From: Bacillota bacterium
Lineage (GTDB): Bacteria > Bacillota > Clostridia > Tissierellales > Peptoniphilaceae
NCBI GenBank assembly: GCA_023394045.1
Contig: JAEXBN010000008.1
Coordinates: forward strand, 1-25,929
Length of the DNA stretch: 25,929 nt
Reading direction: 5' to 3'
Shown here: in pieces, positions 14,123-21,734 of the stretch
Layout of the letters: each line of letters begins with the position of its first letter
How positions within the stretch are numbered: position 1 is the first letter of the stretch
The notes under the pieces: generated by a model
What the model was told of the DNA's origin: nothing
Database searches by the model: none
The model's input: the letters and a program-made list of their open reading frames with translations, nothing else
Translations under genes and position numbers: made by a program

Positions 14123-16270
14123 ATGTTTGAGGTGATGAAACGGGATGGGGCGCATGTCCCCTTTGAATTAAAGAAAATTCAGGCAGCGATGCAAAAGGCG
14201 TTCCAATCGACGCAGACGCCGGTATCGGAGGATGTGTTGGAAGTTCTGGCTCTTCGAGCTACGGCGGATGCGACAAAACACGCAGATCAGAGGAATCAGC
14301 GGGGGAGCGGGGAAGATCCCGTCGCCGTCTTGGATGTGGAGTCGATTCAGGATAGTGTCGAGCGTGTTTTGTCGGATTGCGGTTATCCGGCGGTGGCGAA
14401 GGCTTATATTTTGTACCGGAAGCAGCATGAAAATTTACGCCATGTGGAAGGCACGTTGCTGGATTATAAAAAATTGGTTAATGATTATTTGAAAATCAAT
14501 GACTGGCGTGTCAAGGAAAACTCGACGGTCACGTATTCCGTCGGAGGTCTCATTCTTTCCAATTCAGGAGCCATTACCGCCAATTATTGGCTTTCGGAAG
14601 TCTATGATGCCGAGATTGCGGAAGCGCATAAATCCGCAGCGATCCACATCCACGATTTGTCCATGCTGACCGGCTATTGCGCGGGATGGAGCCTGAAGCA
14701 GCTCATTGATGAGGGGCTCGGCGGAATTCCGGGCAAGATCACTTCTTCTCCGGCGAAACATCTTTCTACGCTTTGCAATCAGATGGTGAATTTCCTCGGG
14801 ATTATGCAGAATGAGTGGGCGGGGGCGCAAGCCTTTTCTTCATTCGATACCTATCTGGCGCCGTTCGTCAAAGTCGATCATCTCGATCTTCATGAGGTCA
14901 AGCAGTGCATTCAGTCGTTTGTTTATGGGGTGAACACGCCGAGCCGCTGGGGGACGCAGGCGCCGTTTTCCAATATCACGCTGGACTGGACCATTCCGAA
15001 TGATTTGAAGAATATGCCGGCGGTGGTCGGCGGGAAGTCGTTGGATTTTACGTATGGGGATTGCCAGAAGGAAGCGGACCTGGTGAATCGCGCGTTCCTT
15101 GAAGTGATGTTGGAAGGGGATGCGGAGGGCCGCGGGTTCCAATATCCGATTCCCACTTATTCGATTACGCGGAATTTCGATTGGTCGGATTCGACAAATA
15201 ACCGCCTGCTGTTTGAGATGACCGCGAAGTATGGCACGCCGTATTTTTCGAATTATGTGAACTCGGAGATGGATCCGAGCGATGTGCGCAGCATGTGCTG
15301 CCGCCTGCGTTTGGATTTGAGGGAATTGCGCCGCAAAGCGGGCGGCTTCTTCGGATCTGGAGAGTCGACGGGCTCCGTTGGCGTGGTGACGATCAATCTT
15401 CCGCGCATTGCCTACCTGAGCCGGAATGAAGAAGAATTCTATGAGAGACTGGATCACCTGATGGATATCGCTGCGCGGTCGTTGAAGATGAAGCGCAACG
15501 TCATCACCAAACTTCTGGATGCCGGGCTGTATCCGTATACGAAGCGCTATCTGGGATCCTTTGATCATCATTTCTCCACAATCGGTCTGATCGGGATGAA
15601 CGAAGTTGGATTGAATGCTTCTTGGCTGGGGAAGGATCTGCGCGATCCGAAGACGCACGCTTTTGCAGTGGATGTCCTGAATCATATGCGGGAACGGCTC
15701 AGCGATTATCAGGAAGAATATGGCGATCTGTACAATTTGGAGGCGACACCGGCGGAATCCACCACGTACCGCTTCGCTAAGCATGATAAGGAAGACTTTC
15801 CGGATATCCGGACGGCCAATGATCATGGAACGCCGTACTATACCAATTCGTCCCATCTTCCGGTCGGATCGACCTCGGATGTCTTTGAAGCGCTTCAGTC
15901 GCAGGATGATCTTCAGACGCTCTATACTTCGGGGACGGTGTTTCATACTTTCTTAGGGGAGAAATTGCCGGACTGGAAGAGCGCGATGATGCTGGTTCGC
16001 AAAATTGCAGAGAATTTCCATCTTCCGTACTACACCATTTCACCGACGTATTCGGTTTGCCCGGATCATGGCTATCTCACCGGGGAACAGCATACCTGCC
16101 CGATTTGCGGCAAAGAGTCGGAGGTTTATAGCCGGATCACGGGCTATTATCGCCCAGTGAAGAATTGGAATGATGGAAAGCAGCAGGAGTTTGCGGATCG
16201 GCGGCTGTATGTGAGCGGCCCGACGGTCTGTGAGCCGGTTTCTTCCTCCGATCGGGAAGAACGCTGCTGA
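14123..16270 (+). CDS. nrdD: Class III anaerobic ribonucleoside-triphosphate reductase NrdD
   Basis: Reduces ribonucleoside triphosphates to deoxy forms without oxygen, using a glycyl radical. An ATP-cone for allosteric control fills the N-terminus (FEVMKRDGAHVPFELKKIQ, to about 100). The central barrel has the active-site cysteine region SMCCRLRLD. Near the end, Cys646, His649, Cys659 and Cys662 form the zinc site, with His in place of the second Cys of some homologues, and the radical-bearing Gly674 sits in RITGYYRP. At 715 residues the length is normal. ATG 14123 has GGAGG five bases upstream; the GTG at 14111 overlaps that SD site and is unlikely. It has its own NrdR-type promoter and a strong terminator, so it is transcribed apart from nrdG. 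Confidence 0.96.
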   Translation: MFEVMKRDGAHVPFELKKIQAAMQKAFQSTQTPVSEDVLEVLALRATADATKHADQRNQRGSGEDPVAVLDVESIQDSVERVLSDCGYPAVAKAYILYRKQHENLRHVEGTLLDYKKLVNDYLKINDWRVKENSTVTYSVGGLILSNSGAITANYWLSEVYDAEIAEAHKSAAIHIHDLSMLTGYCAGWSLKQLIDEGLGGIPGKITSSPAKHLSTLCNQMVNFLGIMQNEWAGAQAFSSFDTYLAPFVKVDHLDLHEVKQCIQSFVYGVNTPSRWGTQAPFSNITLDWTIPNDLKNMPAVVGGKSLDFTYGDCQKEADLVNRAFLEVMLEGDAEGRGFQYPIPTYSITRNFDWSDSTNNRLLFEMTAKYGTPYFSNYVNSEMDPSDVRSMCCRLRLDLRELRRKAGGFFGSGESTGSVGVVTINLPRIAYLSRNEEEFYERLDHLMDIAARSLKMKRNVITKLLDAGLYPYTKRYLGSFDHHFSTIGLIGMNEVGLNASWLGKDLRDPKTHAFAVDVLNHMRERLSDYQEEYGDLYNLEATPAESTTYRFAKHDKEDFPDIRTANDHGTPYYTNSSHLPVGSTSDVFEALQSQDDLQTLYTSGTVFHTFLGEKLPDWKSAMMLVRKIAENFHLPYYTISPTYSVCPDHGYLTGEQHTCPICGKESEVYSRITGYYRPVKNWNDGKQQEFADRRLYVSGPTVCEPVSSSDREERC

Positions 16271-16342
16271 TCTTCATCGGAAGAGTGAAAAAGGGGCGGA
16301 TGTTTCGCTTGCGGCGCAAAACCCTTTGAGCATCAAAGTAAA

Positions 16343-16393
16343 GAAGCGCAGTGCGGAGTAAAGGTCACTCCGGCACTGCGCTTCCGTGTTTTT
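16343..16393 (+). terminator. Terminator of nrdD
   Basis: A long stem (16343-16359 with 16367-16384, one bulged base at 16372) with a seven-base loop, then a T run at 16389-16393. It lies 73 bases after the nrdD stop and between convergent genes, so it may also serve the DUF1002 gene. Confidence 0.85.
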
Positions 16394-16471
16394 CTGTCCT
16401 TCGTTTTTTGTCCTATTTTGATCCTATCAGCCCGTTTTTATGTAATCACCGAATTGTTTTGTATGGGCTCC

Positions 16472-17437
16472 TCAATTGTTGAACAGGCTGGCAAAAAAGT
16501 CTCCGATCGCCCGGAAGAGATTGGAGAAGAAGCCGCTGACCTCGGATTTGGTCTCCGGAGAGAGCTGGTTCCACTGCGCGTTGACCTTCTTCATCAGATC
16601 TCCGCCGGAAGAGAGCAGCTTCTGTCCCAGCGCTTTCAGGTTGTCGACCTGTTCGTCGCTGAGCTTGAGATTGGAAAATTGCTCCATCAGCCCTTTCAGG
16701 GACTCCGTATCGGCAGAAGAAAGGATGCCATTGAGGTTGTAGTTGTTGATGACCGAGTTGATAATATTCGTGATCTGATCGCCGTTGAGCGTGCCATTGT
16801 TTTCATTTTTTGCAGAAGAAATCTGCGCTTTCATCTCCGCGACGGCAGCGTTGAGCAAATCATCGGAATATCCTTCTTTGCCTTGATTGTCCTCGTTGAT
16901 TTTTGCCGTGACTTCCAGTTCTTTTTGCGCGGCTTTGATGTTTTCTTCCGGAAGTGCGCCCGTTGTTCCGCTGAATGCTTTATAGACGCCAGCCAGTGCG
17001 CCGGATCCATCGACCGCTTTGACTGAAGCCACACGGATCTTCATATCGGTTGCGCCAGCCGTAATCGCCGCATTGGCATATTGCGTCGGCGTGATATGTG
17101 TAATGGTCTCCGGCGTGACGATTTCAACGCTCACCCCTTTTCCGCTTTCTTCGGGATCCAGATAGACGGAGGAATAGACTTGGTAGTAATTATAGGAGTC
17201 ATGCAGCAATCCGTTCATTTCCTTGATGTTGACTTGGATTTCCAAAGATTGATCATCGACTTTCAGAAGCTGTGCGGTATGAAGCTTTTCCTGCGCCGTC
17301 AAACTTTCACCATAGGCGTATACCGGCTCGCTGATATTTTGTGCGAATGCCGCAGAACCCAGAGGAAGAAGCAGAGAAGCGGCGAGGGAAAGCGCAAGGA
17401 TGCGGCGCGGACGGGAAGCGTAAGCTAAACGTTTCAT
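16472..17437 (-). CDS. Secreted DUF1002 protein
   Basis: A protein of 321 residues with a clear signal peptide (basic KRLAYASRPRR, then a hydrophobic stretch, AFA cleavage). The mature part matches DUF1002 as known from Firmicutes: YAYGESLTAQEKLHTAQLL, then ETITHITPTQYANAAITAGA and KIRVASVKAVDGSGALAGVYKAF, the most conserved block. A long helical C-terminal part with Asn/Ser-rich segments ends in GFFSNLFRAIGDFFASLFNN, an amphipathic helix that might touch the membrane. The family has no established function. ATG 17437 has AAGGAA upstream; an ATG at 17461 in the same frame has none. It diverges from lexA. Confidence 0.88.
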   Translation of the reverse strand: MKRLAYASRPRRILALSLAASLLLPLGSAAFAQNISEPVYAYGESLTAQEKLHTAQLLKVDDQSLEIQVNIKEMNGLLHDSYNYYQVYSSVYLDPEESGKGVSVEIVTPETITHITPTQYANAAITAGATDMKIRVASVKAVDGSGALAGVYKAFSGTTGALPEENIKAAQKELEVTAKINEDNQGKEGYSDDLLNAAVAEMKAQISSAKNENNGTLNGDQITNIINSVINNYNLNGILSSADTESLKGLMEQFSNLKLSDEQVDNLKALGQKLLSSGGDLMKKVNAQWNQLSPETKSEVSGFFSNLFRAIGDFFASLFNN

Positions 17438-17601
17438 AATGTTCCTTTCTGTTTCATGCATCGGAAGGATGCAATCATTGTGTTCATGCTAAAGAATGGA
17501 TTTGTTTTTATTGTGTAGCTGTCGGGAGGGAAAGAGACCGCCGCTTTGCGCAAAAAGCCATGAAAAGAGACCCGCATCCGCCGGTGAGTGCTTCGTTTTT
17601 C

Positions 17602-17630
17602 TTGTTTTCGGATCGGACAGCAGATATAAT
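17602..17630 (+). promoter_or_regulatory. lexA promoter
   Basis: TTGTTT (17602-17607) and a perfect TATAAT (17625-17630) are 17 bases apart, 52 bases before the lexA start. Confidence 0.7.
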
Positions 17631-17633
17631 AAA

Positions 17634-17647
17634 AGAAAATTTGTTCG
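17634..17647 (+). promoter_or_regulatory. LexA (SOS) box at the lexA promoter
   Basis: AGAAAATTTGTTCG matches eight of ten fixed positions of the Bacillus-type SOS box CGAAC-N4-GTTCG, with a perfect right half. It begins four bases after the -10 and covers the likely start of transcription, which fits autorepression. Confidence 0.65.
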
Positions 17648-17681
17648 TTTTGATGTGATGCGATGAGAAATGAGGTCGGTG

Positions 17682-18359
17682 ATGGGACAGAACCGCGAGC
17701 AGCGTCGTGCCATGATGCTACAATACATTCTTCGCTATTGGGATGAAAAAAAAATCGGTCCATCCTTTCGCGATATTCAGCAGGAGTTGAAGATTCGCTC
17801 CACTTCGACCATTTCGGCGGATATCCATGCGTTGATTGATGCGGGAGCGCTGCAGATGGAAGAAGGTTCCTATCGTTCGCTGCGCCCGGCGGAGCAGGTG
17901 TCGCCCGCGCTGGACGATTCGGACGTTTCTGTGGCGGATGAGCGGACGCGTCCGCTTCCCGTTTCCGCATCTCGTGATGATGTATATGATATCCCGCTTT
18001 ATGGTCGGGTGGCTGCCGGGGATCCGATTTTTGCGGATGATTATACCGAAGAATCCGTTCCCCTTCCGGCATCCTTTTTCCGCAATGATGGCGCGGATTA
18101 TTTTCTTCTTGAAATTCGGGGAGATTCGATGATCGAAGCGGGGATTCTCGATGGCGATCATGTGATCGTCCGCCGCCAGAATACGGCTCGAAACGGACAG
18201 CAAGTGGTGGCGCTCATTGAAGACTCTGCGACGGTCAAGACCTTTTATCAACGCTCCGGCTATATTGAGCTGCATCCGGAGAATCCCCTATACGATCCCA
18301 TCATCGTCAGTGAATGTCGGATTCTTGGTGTGGTGTGCGGGTTGTACCGCCTGTATTAA
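17682..18359 (+). CDS. lexA: LexA SOS repressor
   Basis: Represses DNA-damage genes and inactivates itself when RecA filaments form. The N-terminal winged helix spans about 1-65 (IGPSFRDIQQELKIRSTSTI). The peptidase S24 domain carries the self-cleavage site Ala112-Gly113 in RVAAGDP, the catalytic Ser149 in GDSMIEAG and Lys186 in ATVKTFY. The protein has 225 residues, slightly longer than usual because of an acidic linker (75-100). I start at ATG 17682, which has GAGGT five bases upstream, rather than ATG 17670. Promoter and SOS box lie just upstream. The folC gene converges 16 bases after its stop. Confidence 0.95.
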   Translation: MGQNREQRRAMMLQYILRYWDEKKIGPSFRDIQQELKIRSTSTISADIHALIDAGALQMEEGSYRSLRPAEQVSPALDDSDVSVADERTRPLPVSASRDDVYDIPLYGRVAAGDPIFADDYTEESVPLPASFFRNDGADYFLLEIRGDSMIEAGILDGDHVIVRRQNTARNGQQVVALIEDSATVKTFYQRSGYIELHPENPLYDPIIVSECRILGVVCGLYRLY

Positions 18360-18374
18360 CGTTCTTATTCTTTT

Positions 18375-19694
18375 TTACTTCTCGTCGCTGGACATCTCGG
18401 AAGCAGGGGAAAGGGAACGTGTGAGAGTCTCTTTTCGCTCCTTCACCCATTCCGATACCCCGTCCAGCAGATAGAGCGAACCGCTGGCGACAAACCAGGA
18501 ATCCGGATGTTCCCGAAACGCGCGCCCCATCGCGGCTTTTGCGTTTTGCACTAAATCCTGATCCTCGACATCCTGAACCGGAACGTGCACCACGGCATCA
18601 AAGCCGCTAAATAAACGGCGCTGGTCTTCTTCGGTCAATTTCCCGTCATGCATGCCAAAGATCAGGATTTTCCGGCGTTCGCGCAGCATCGGAACTTGCC
18701 CCAACGCGTCCAGATTGGCGAGGAGCATCTCGACCGCTTGGGGGTTGTGCGCGCCATCAATGAGCACCGACGGATCCGAGGAAATGACCTCCAGCCTTCC
18801 GGGAAGGTAGGTGCGCGCGACTCCCTCGTGTGCTTTGGAGAGGATTTCGCTGGTTTCCGGCATCCGCGCCGGAAACAATTTTTGGCGGAGCGATGGATCA
18901 CTCAGCAAGGTTTCCAAGGCTAAGAGTCCCGTTCCAAAATTCTGGATTTGATGGCGGCCAATCATCCGGCTTTCGTAGTTCCCGGAAAGCAGCCCGTGTT
19001 CATAGCGGAACGTTTGTTTTGGAAGATCGCCCTTTTCCCACCGGATCGCCACGTTTTGCATCATGTGAGGATCAAACATCGTCAACGGGGCATGGCGTTC
19101 TGCGGACAGGCGTTCCATAATCTGAACGACCGCCGGCGATTGGTCGCTGCTGACGCATGGGATGGCGGCGCTCATCACGCCCGCTTTATTCAAAGCGACC
19201 TGTTCAATGGTGGCGCCTAGGCGATCTTTATGATCGAGGGCAAAGGTCGTGAAGACATTCAGATCGAAGGGAAGCACAGCGGTCGCATCGGTGATTCCGC
19301 CGATGCCCGCTTCCATCACGCAGACGCGGAGATCTTGAAAGGCGATCAGCGCTTCCACGAGGCTCTTTTCAAAGTATCCCAGTTCGGGGAGATCCATCGC
19401 ATGGGATAAATCGCGCATGGATGCGCGGATTCCATTGAGCACATGGTCGGAGATCGGCTGTCCCGAAATGGCGATGCGCTCATTATAAACGTGAACGTGA
19501 GGGGAGGTGAAATGGCCGATCGGCTCGTTCAAAATCGCGTGCAGTGCTTCTGCGATGACGCGGCCGGTGGATCCCTTTCCGTTGGTTCCGATCAGACGAA
19601 TATAAAGGGTTCCCGGATGGGGAAGATGAAGCGCGTCCATCCAGGCCTTGGTGGCCTGCTTTTTTTCTTCCGGTGTTGTCGGTTTATGGTTCAT
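18375..19694 (-). CDS. folC: Folylpolyglutamate/dihydrofolate synthase FolC
   Basis: Adds glutamate to folates, and in bacteria usually also to dihydropteroate. The Mur-ligase fold is visible: the P-loop GTNGKGS (36-42), then GHFTSPHVHVYNERI, the GGITDATAV block and the LIDGAHNPQAVEMLL segment of the C-terminal domain. At 439 residues the length is usual. I start at ATG 19694, which has AGGAAAGGA six bases upstream; the frame extends to 19778 without a better start. It lies 114 bases after the Abi_2 gene on the same strand and may share its transcript. Confidence 0.93.
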   Translation of the reverse strand: MNHKPTTPEEKKQATKAWMDALHLPHPGTLYIRLIGTNGKGSTGRVIAEALHAILNEPIGHFTSPHVHVYNERIAISGQPISDHVLNGIRASMRDLSHAMDLPELGYFEKSLVEALIAFQDLRVCVMEAGIGGITDATAVLPFDLNVFTTFALDHKDRLGATIEQVALNKAGVMSAAIPCVSSDQSPAVVQIMERLSAERHAPLTMFDPHMMQNVAIRWEKGDLPKQTFRYEHGLLSGNYESRMIGRHQIQNFGTGLLALETLLSDPSLRQKLFPARMPETSEILSKAHEGVARTYLPGRLEVISSDPSVLIDGAHNPQAVEMLLANLDALGQVPMLRERRKILIFGMHDGKLTEEDQRRLFSGFDAVVHVPVQDVEDQDLVQNAKAAMGRAFREHPDSWFVASGSLYLLDGVSEWVKERKETLTRSLSPASEMSSDEK

Positions 19695-19808
19695 CCGCAT
19701 TCCTTTCCTGACCGCCATATCCCGCCTGATGCTCTTTGGATCTTTTTGGATATGAGGTCTGCATGATATTTTAGTCATTCGTCTGCGTTCCTTCGCCGGG
19801 CATGAGCC

Positions 19809-20729
19809 TCATTCGTTGGACACGAGCGCAGAGGCGATTTCCGTGAGCATCTTCTCCCAGTTTCGGGGGAAGTCGATGAATGCCGGGACAAATGAGGGAT
19901 GTGTCTCAAAGGTATCCCGAAACTGAGCAATCAGACGTGTTGCCCGTCGTTGGTTTAAGAGGTGCGTCAATGCGAGGATCATGACGAAAAGGCGATAGGG
20001 GTTGGGCTCATAGTCCGGCTCCATCATTTCCATCATCACCCGGTCTTTATAAAGGATCACGCAGGCATCGCCGAAGTTGCGATTGGACAGGCGCCCGTGA
20101 TGCGCGCAGGTGTTGCGCAGCGTGGTCAGCACTTTGAAAAAAGAGATCAGAGCTTCGTCGCTGCGCACCTGATAAAACGACGCCAGCATCTTGCGATCGG
20201 AGCGCTTCAGATTGGAGACTAGTTTGCTGAGCGTACCGAAGGTGATGACTTCCAATGCGACATAGACCGGGACTTTTATTTCCTTTTGCGGGTTCGTTTG
20301 GAACGAGCGGGCAAAGGGTTCGTTGGCGCGCTCCATCTCATGGTGGACATCGTTCATAAAGTGTTGATGATAGTCCTCATTGACGAAATTTTCGGCATGG
20401 CAATAGCCAAACGGACCATATTTCTGATCCAGAATATATCCGGCAAGGTTGCGCAGCTGAACTTCCACATCCGAGAGGTAATCGAAGATGAAATTCTTCA
20501 GAATGCGGTCGGCATGGTAAATTTCGTAGAGCATATCAAACGATGTCCCGGGGCGGTAGGTTCCATCCTTCTGTTTCCACATGAGTCCGTAATTTTCCAA
20601 GTGAAAGGGGCTGACTTCGCTTAAAAGGATTCGTGCCCGCTCCGGATTCGGAAGCAGCAGTCCTTCGTTTTGAACCATGCCGCGGAGTTTTGCCTCATAT
20701 TGTACGCGAAGCCCGGAGTTCTGACTCAT
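19809..20729 (-). CDS. Abi_2 (AbiD/AbiF-type) HEPN protein, candidate abortive-infection factor
   Basis: A protein of 306 residues of the Abi_2 family, whose members AbiD and AbiF stop lactococcal phages. The family features are the N-terminal GLLLPNPERARILLSEVSPF and YGLMWKQ segments, DVEVQLRN at 87-94, and the HEPN RNase signature R-x4-H as Arg205 to His210 in LRNTCAHHGRLSNR, fully conserved here. HEPN proteins with this motif are typically metal-independent RNases. Start ATG 20729 has AAAGGA seven bases upstream; an upstream ATG in frame at 20819 has no SD site. It has a well-formed promoter of its own with an operator-like repeat. No partner gene lies next to it other than folC. Phage defence is inferred from the family; Abi_2 proteins can also be RNA-based toxins or housekeeping RNases. 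Confidence 0.88.
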   Translation of the reverse strand: MSQNSGLRVQYEAKLRGMVQNEGLLLPNPERARILLSEVSPFHLENYGLMWKQKDGTYRPGTSFDMLYEIYHADRILKNFIFDYLSDVEVQLRNLAGYILDQKYGPFGYCHAENFVNEDYHQHFMNDVHHEMERANEPFARSFQTNPQKEIKVPVYVALEVITFGTLSKLVSNLKRSDRKMLASFYQVRSDEALISFFKVLTTLRNTCAHHGRLSNRNFGDACVILYKDRVMMEMMEPDYEPNPYRLFVMILALTHLLNQRRATRLIAQFRDTFETHPSFVPAFIDFPRNWEKMLTEIASALVSNE

Positions 20730-20872
20730 GGAGGATTCCTTTCTGTCCGCCGCCTGATCCGAATGAAGACGCGATCCGTTCAGCCATTTGAAAAACCCTG
20801 CAAAAAGGATGGGAATCAAAATGGCCCGCCGTTTTGCACTTCAATGAGAGGTGTGGCGGGATCTTCGCTTAC

Positions 20873-20901
20873 AGTATAGCATTTTTATGAGATGACAACA
20901 A
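20873..20901 (-). promoter_or_regulatory. Promoter of the Abi_2 gene
   Basis: On the minus strand, TTGTTG (20896-20901) and TATACT (20873-20878) are 17 bases apart, and TG before the -10 makes it extended. The -35 lies in the spacer of the inverted repeat at 20887-20907. The leader before ATG 20729 would be about 135 bases. Confidence 0.65.
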
Positions 20902-20931
20902 TCTCATGAAGCATGACCACAATCTCATGAA
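20887..20931. repeat. Operator-like tandem and inverted repeat between divergent genes
   Basis: Two 19-bp copies (20892-20910 and 20913-20931) differ at one base and repeat every 21 bases, two helical turns. The first copy overlaps an inverted repeat, ATGAGAT (20887-20893) and ATCTCAT (20901-20907). The set covers the Abi_2 -35 and ends just before the presumed desulfoferrodoxin promoter. This arrangement suggests binding of a dimeric regulator. Confidence 0.65.
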
Positions 20932-20938
20932 TCGGGCG

Positions 20939-20966
20939 TTTATGTTTGAAGAAGGTCGGGTATAAG
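20939..20966 (+). promoter_or_regulatory. Candidate desulfoferrodoxin promoter
   Basis: TTTATG (20939-20944) and TATAAG (20961-20966) are 16 bases apart. The -35 is poor, as expected of an activated promoter, and the repeat block lies immediately upstream. Confidence 0.35.
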
Positions 20967-21014
20967 ATCGTTGCACAAGATTAGGCGAAAGCCAAACCAA
21001 TCAGGAGGATTTTC

Positions 21015-21386
21015 ATGGATTTCTATTATTGCCATAAATGCGGCGCATTGTACATTAAAGCGAATGAGATCGGCGAAGCAACGCCGGTTTGCTGCGGAGA
21101 AGAAACGGAGAAGCTGGTGGCCAATTCGACGGATGCTGCACAGGAAAAACACGTACCGGTTCCGACACGTGAAGGCAACAAGGTCAGCGTGGTGGTCGGC
21201 AGCGTGCCTCATCCGATGGAGGAAGTGCATTGGATTGATCTGATTGCGGTGGTTCAGGGCAGCAAAGTTCAGTCCGTGGCGTTGAAGCCGGGCGATGAGC
21301 CAAAAGCAGAATTTACGGTAGACGATGGTCCGGTCACCGTTTATGCCCATTGCAATAAGCATGGTCTCTGGGTGGCAGAGGCATAA
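21015..21386 (+). CDS. dfx: Desulfoferrodoxin (two-iron superoxide reductase)
   Basis: Reduces superoxide to peroxide without making oxygen, a typical defence of anaerobes. Of 123 residues, the N-terminal desulforedoxin-like part holds four cysteines for centre I (Cys6, Cys9, Cys26, Cys27). The catalytic domain binds centre II through His46, His66, His72, Cys113 and His116, with the conserved Lys45 in EKHVP. All ligands are present. Start ATG 21015 has a strong SD site (AGGAGG). A terminator follows at 21449, so it is probably transcribed alone. It diverges from the Abi_2 gene with a shared repeat region. Confidence 0.94.
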   Translation: MDFYYCHKCGALYIKANEIGEATPVCCGEETEKLVANSTDAAQEKHVPVPTREGNKVSVVVGSVPHPMEEVHWIDLIAVVQGSKVQSVALKPGDEPKAEFTVDDGPVTVYAHCNKHGLWVAEA

Positions 21387-21448
21387 GAAATGCTGAGGGA
21401 GCCGTTCATGCGTGTACGGTTCGCTGACGGCTTTAGAATATTTAGAAG

Positions 21449-21495
21449 GAAGATCGCTCCTCCACTTGCAGAGGGAGGAGCGATCTTCTTGTTTT
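21449..21495 (+). terminator. Terminator of desulfoferrodoxin gene
   Basis: A perfect 14-bp stem (21449-21462 with 21475-21488) and a 12-base loop are followed by TTGTTTT, 62 bases after the stop codon. Confidence 0.9.
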
Positions 21496-21635
21496 GTCGG
21501 GGAAAGCGGGCGATGGGTTCGGAAGAAGTGGAAGAAATCGGATTCGAAAGAGTGGAAGCGATCAAGGCGTGGAAGCGCGCGTTTTTTAAGACGTTTTTTT
21601 AGGAATGGAAGCCTTGCATTTTCGATGATCATCTT

Positions 21636-21664
21636 TTGACTTTCGTCGATGCGGATGGGATACT
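21636..21664 (+). promoter_or_regulatory. Candidate gltS promoter
   Basis: TTGACT (21636-21641), five of six to consensus, and GATACT (21659-21664), four of six, are 17 bases apart. The leader to ATG 21735 contains a tandem repeat. Confidence 0.55.
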
Positions 21665-21675
21665 TTATGAGTTCT

Positions 21676-21713
21676 TTTGTAGGAATTATGAACGTTTGTA
21701 GGAGTGATGAACG
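21676..21713 (+). repeat. 19-bp tandem repeat in the gltS leader
   Basis: Two directly adjacent copies (21676-21694, 21695-21713) differ at two bases. Each contains AGGA followed by ATGAACG, a small SD-plus-ATG unit; the second ATG (21707) would encode only M-N-D-F before a stop, and the first runs on into gltS in another frame. Confidence 0.7.
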
Positions 21714-21734
21714 ATTTTTGAAAAGGAGGAATAT

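Noticed and set aside
14840..15946. Long open frame on the minus strand inside nrdD
   Set aside because: It lies fully antisense to an unmistakable NrdD, is rich in Arg/His/Ile as antisense frames are, and has no SD site.
21399..21422. Hairpin like the base of group II intron domain V (GAGCCGT...ACGGTTC)
   Set aside because: It is about 10 bases too short for domain V, and no domain VI or intron-encoded protein is nearby; probably chance.
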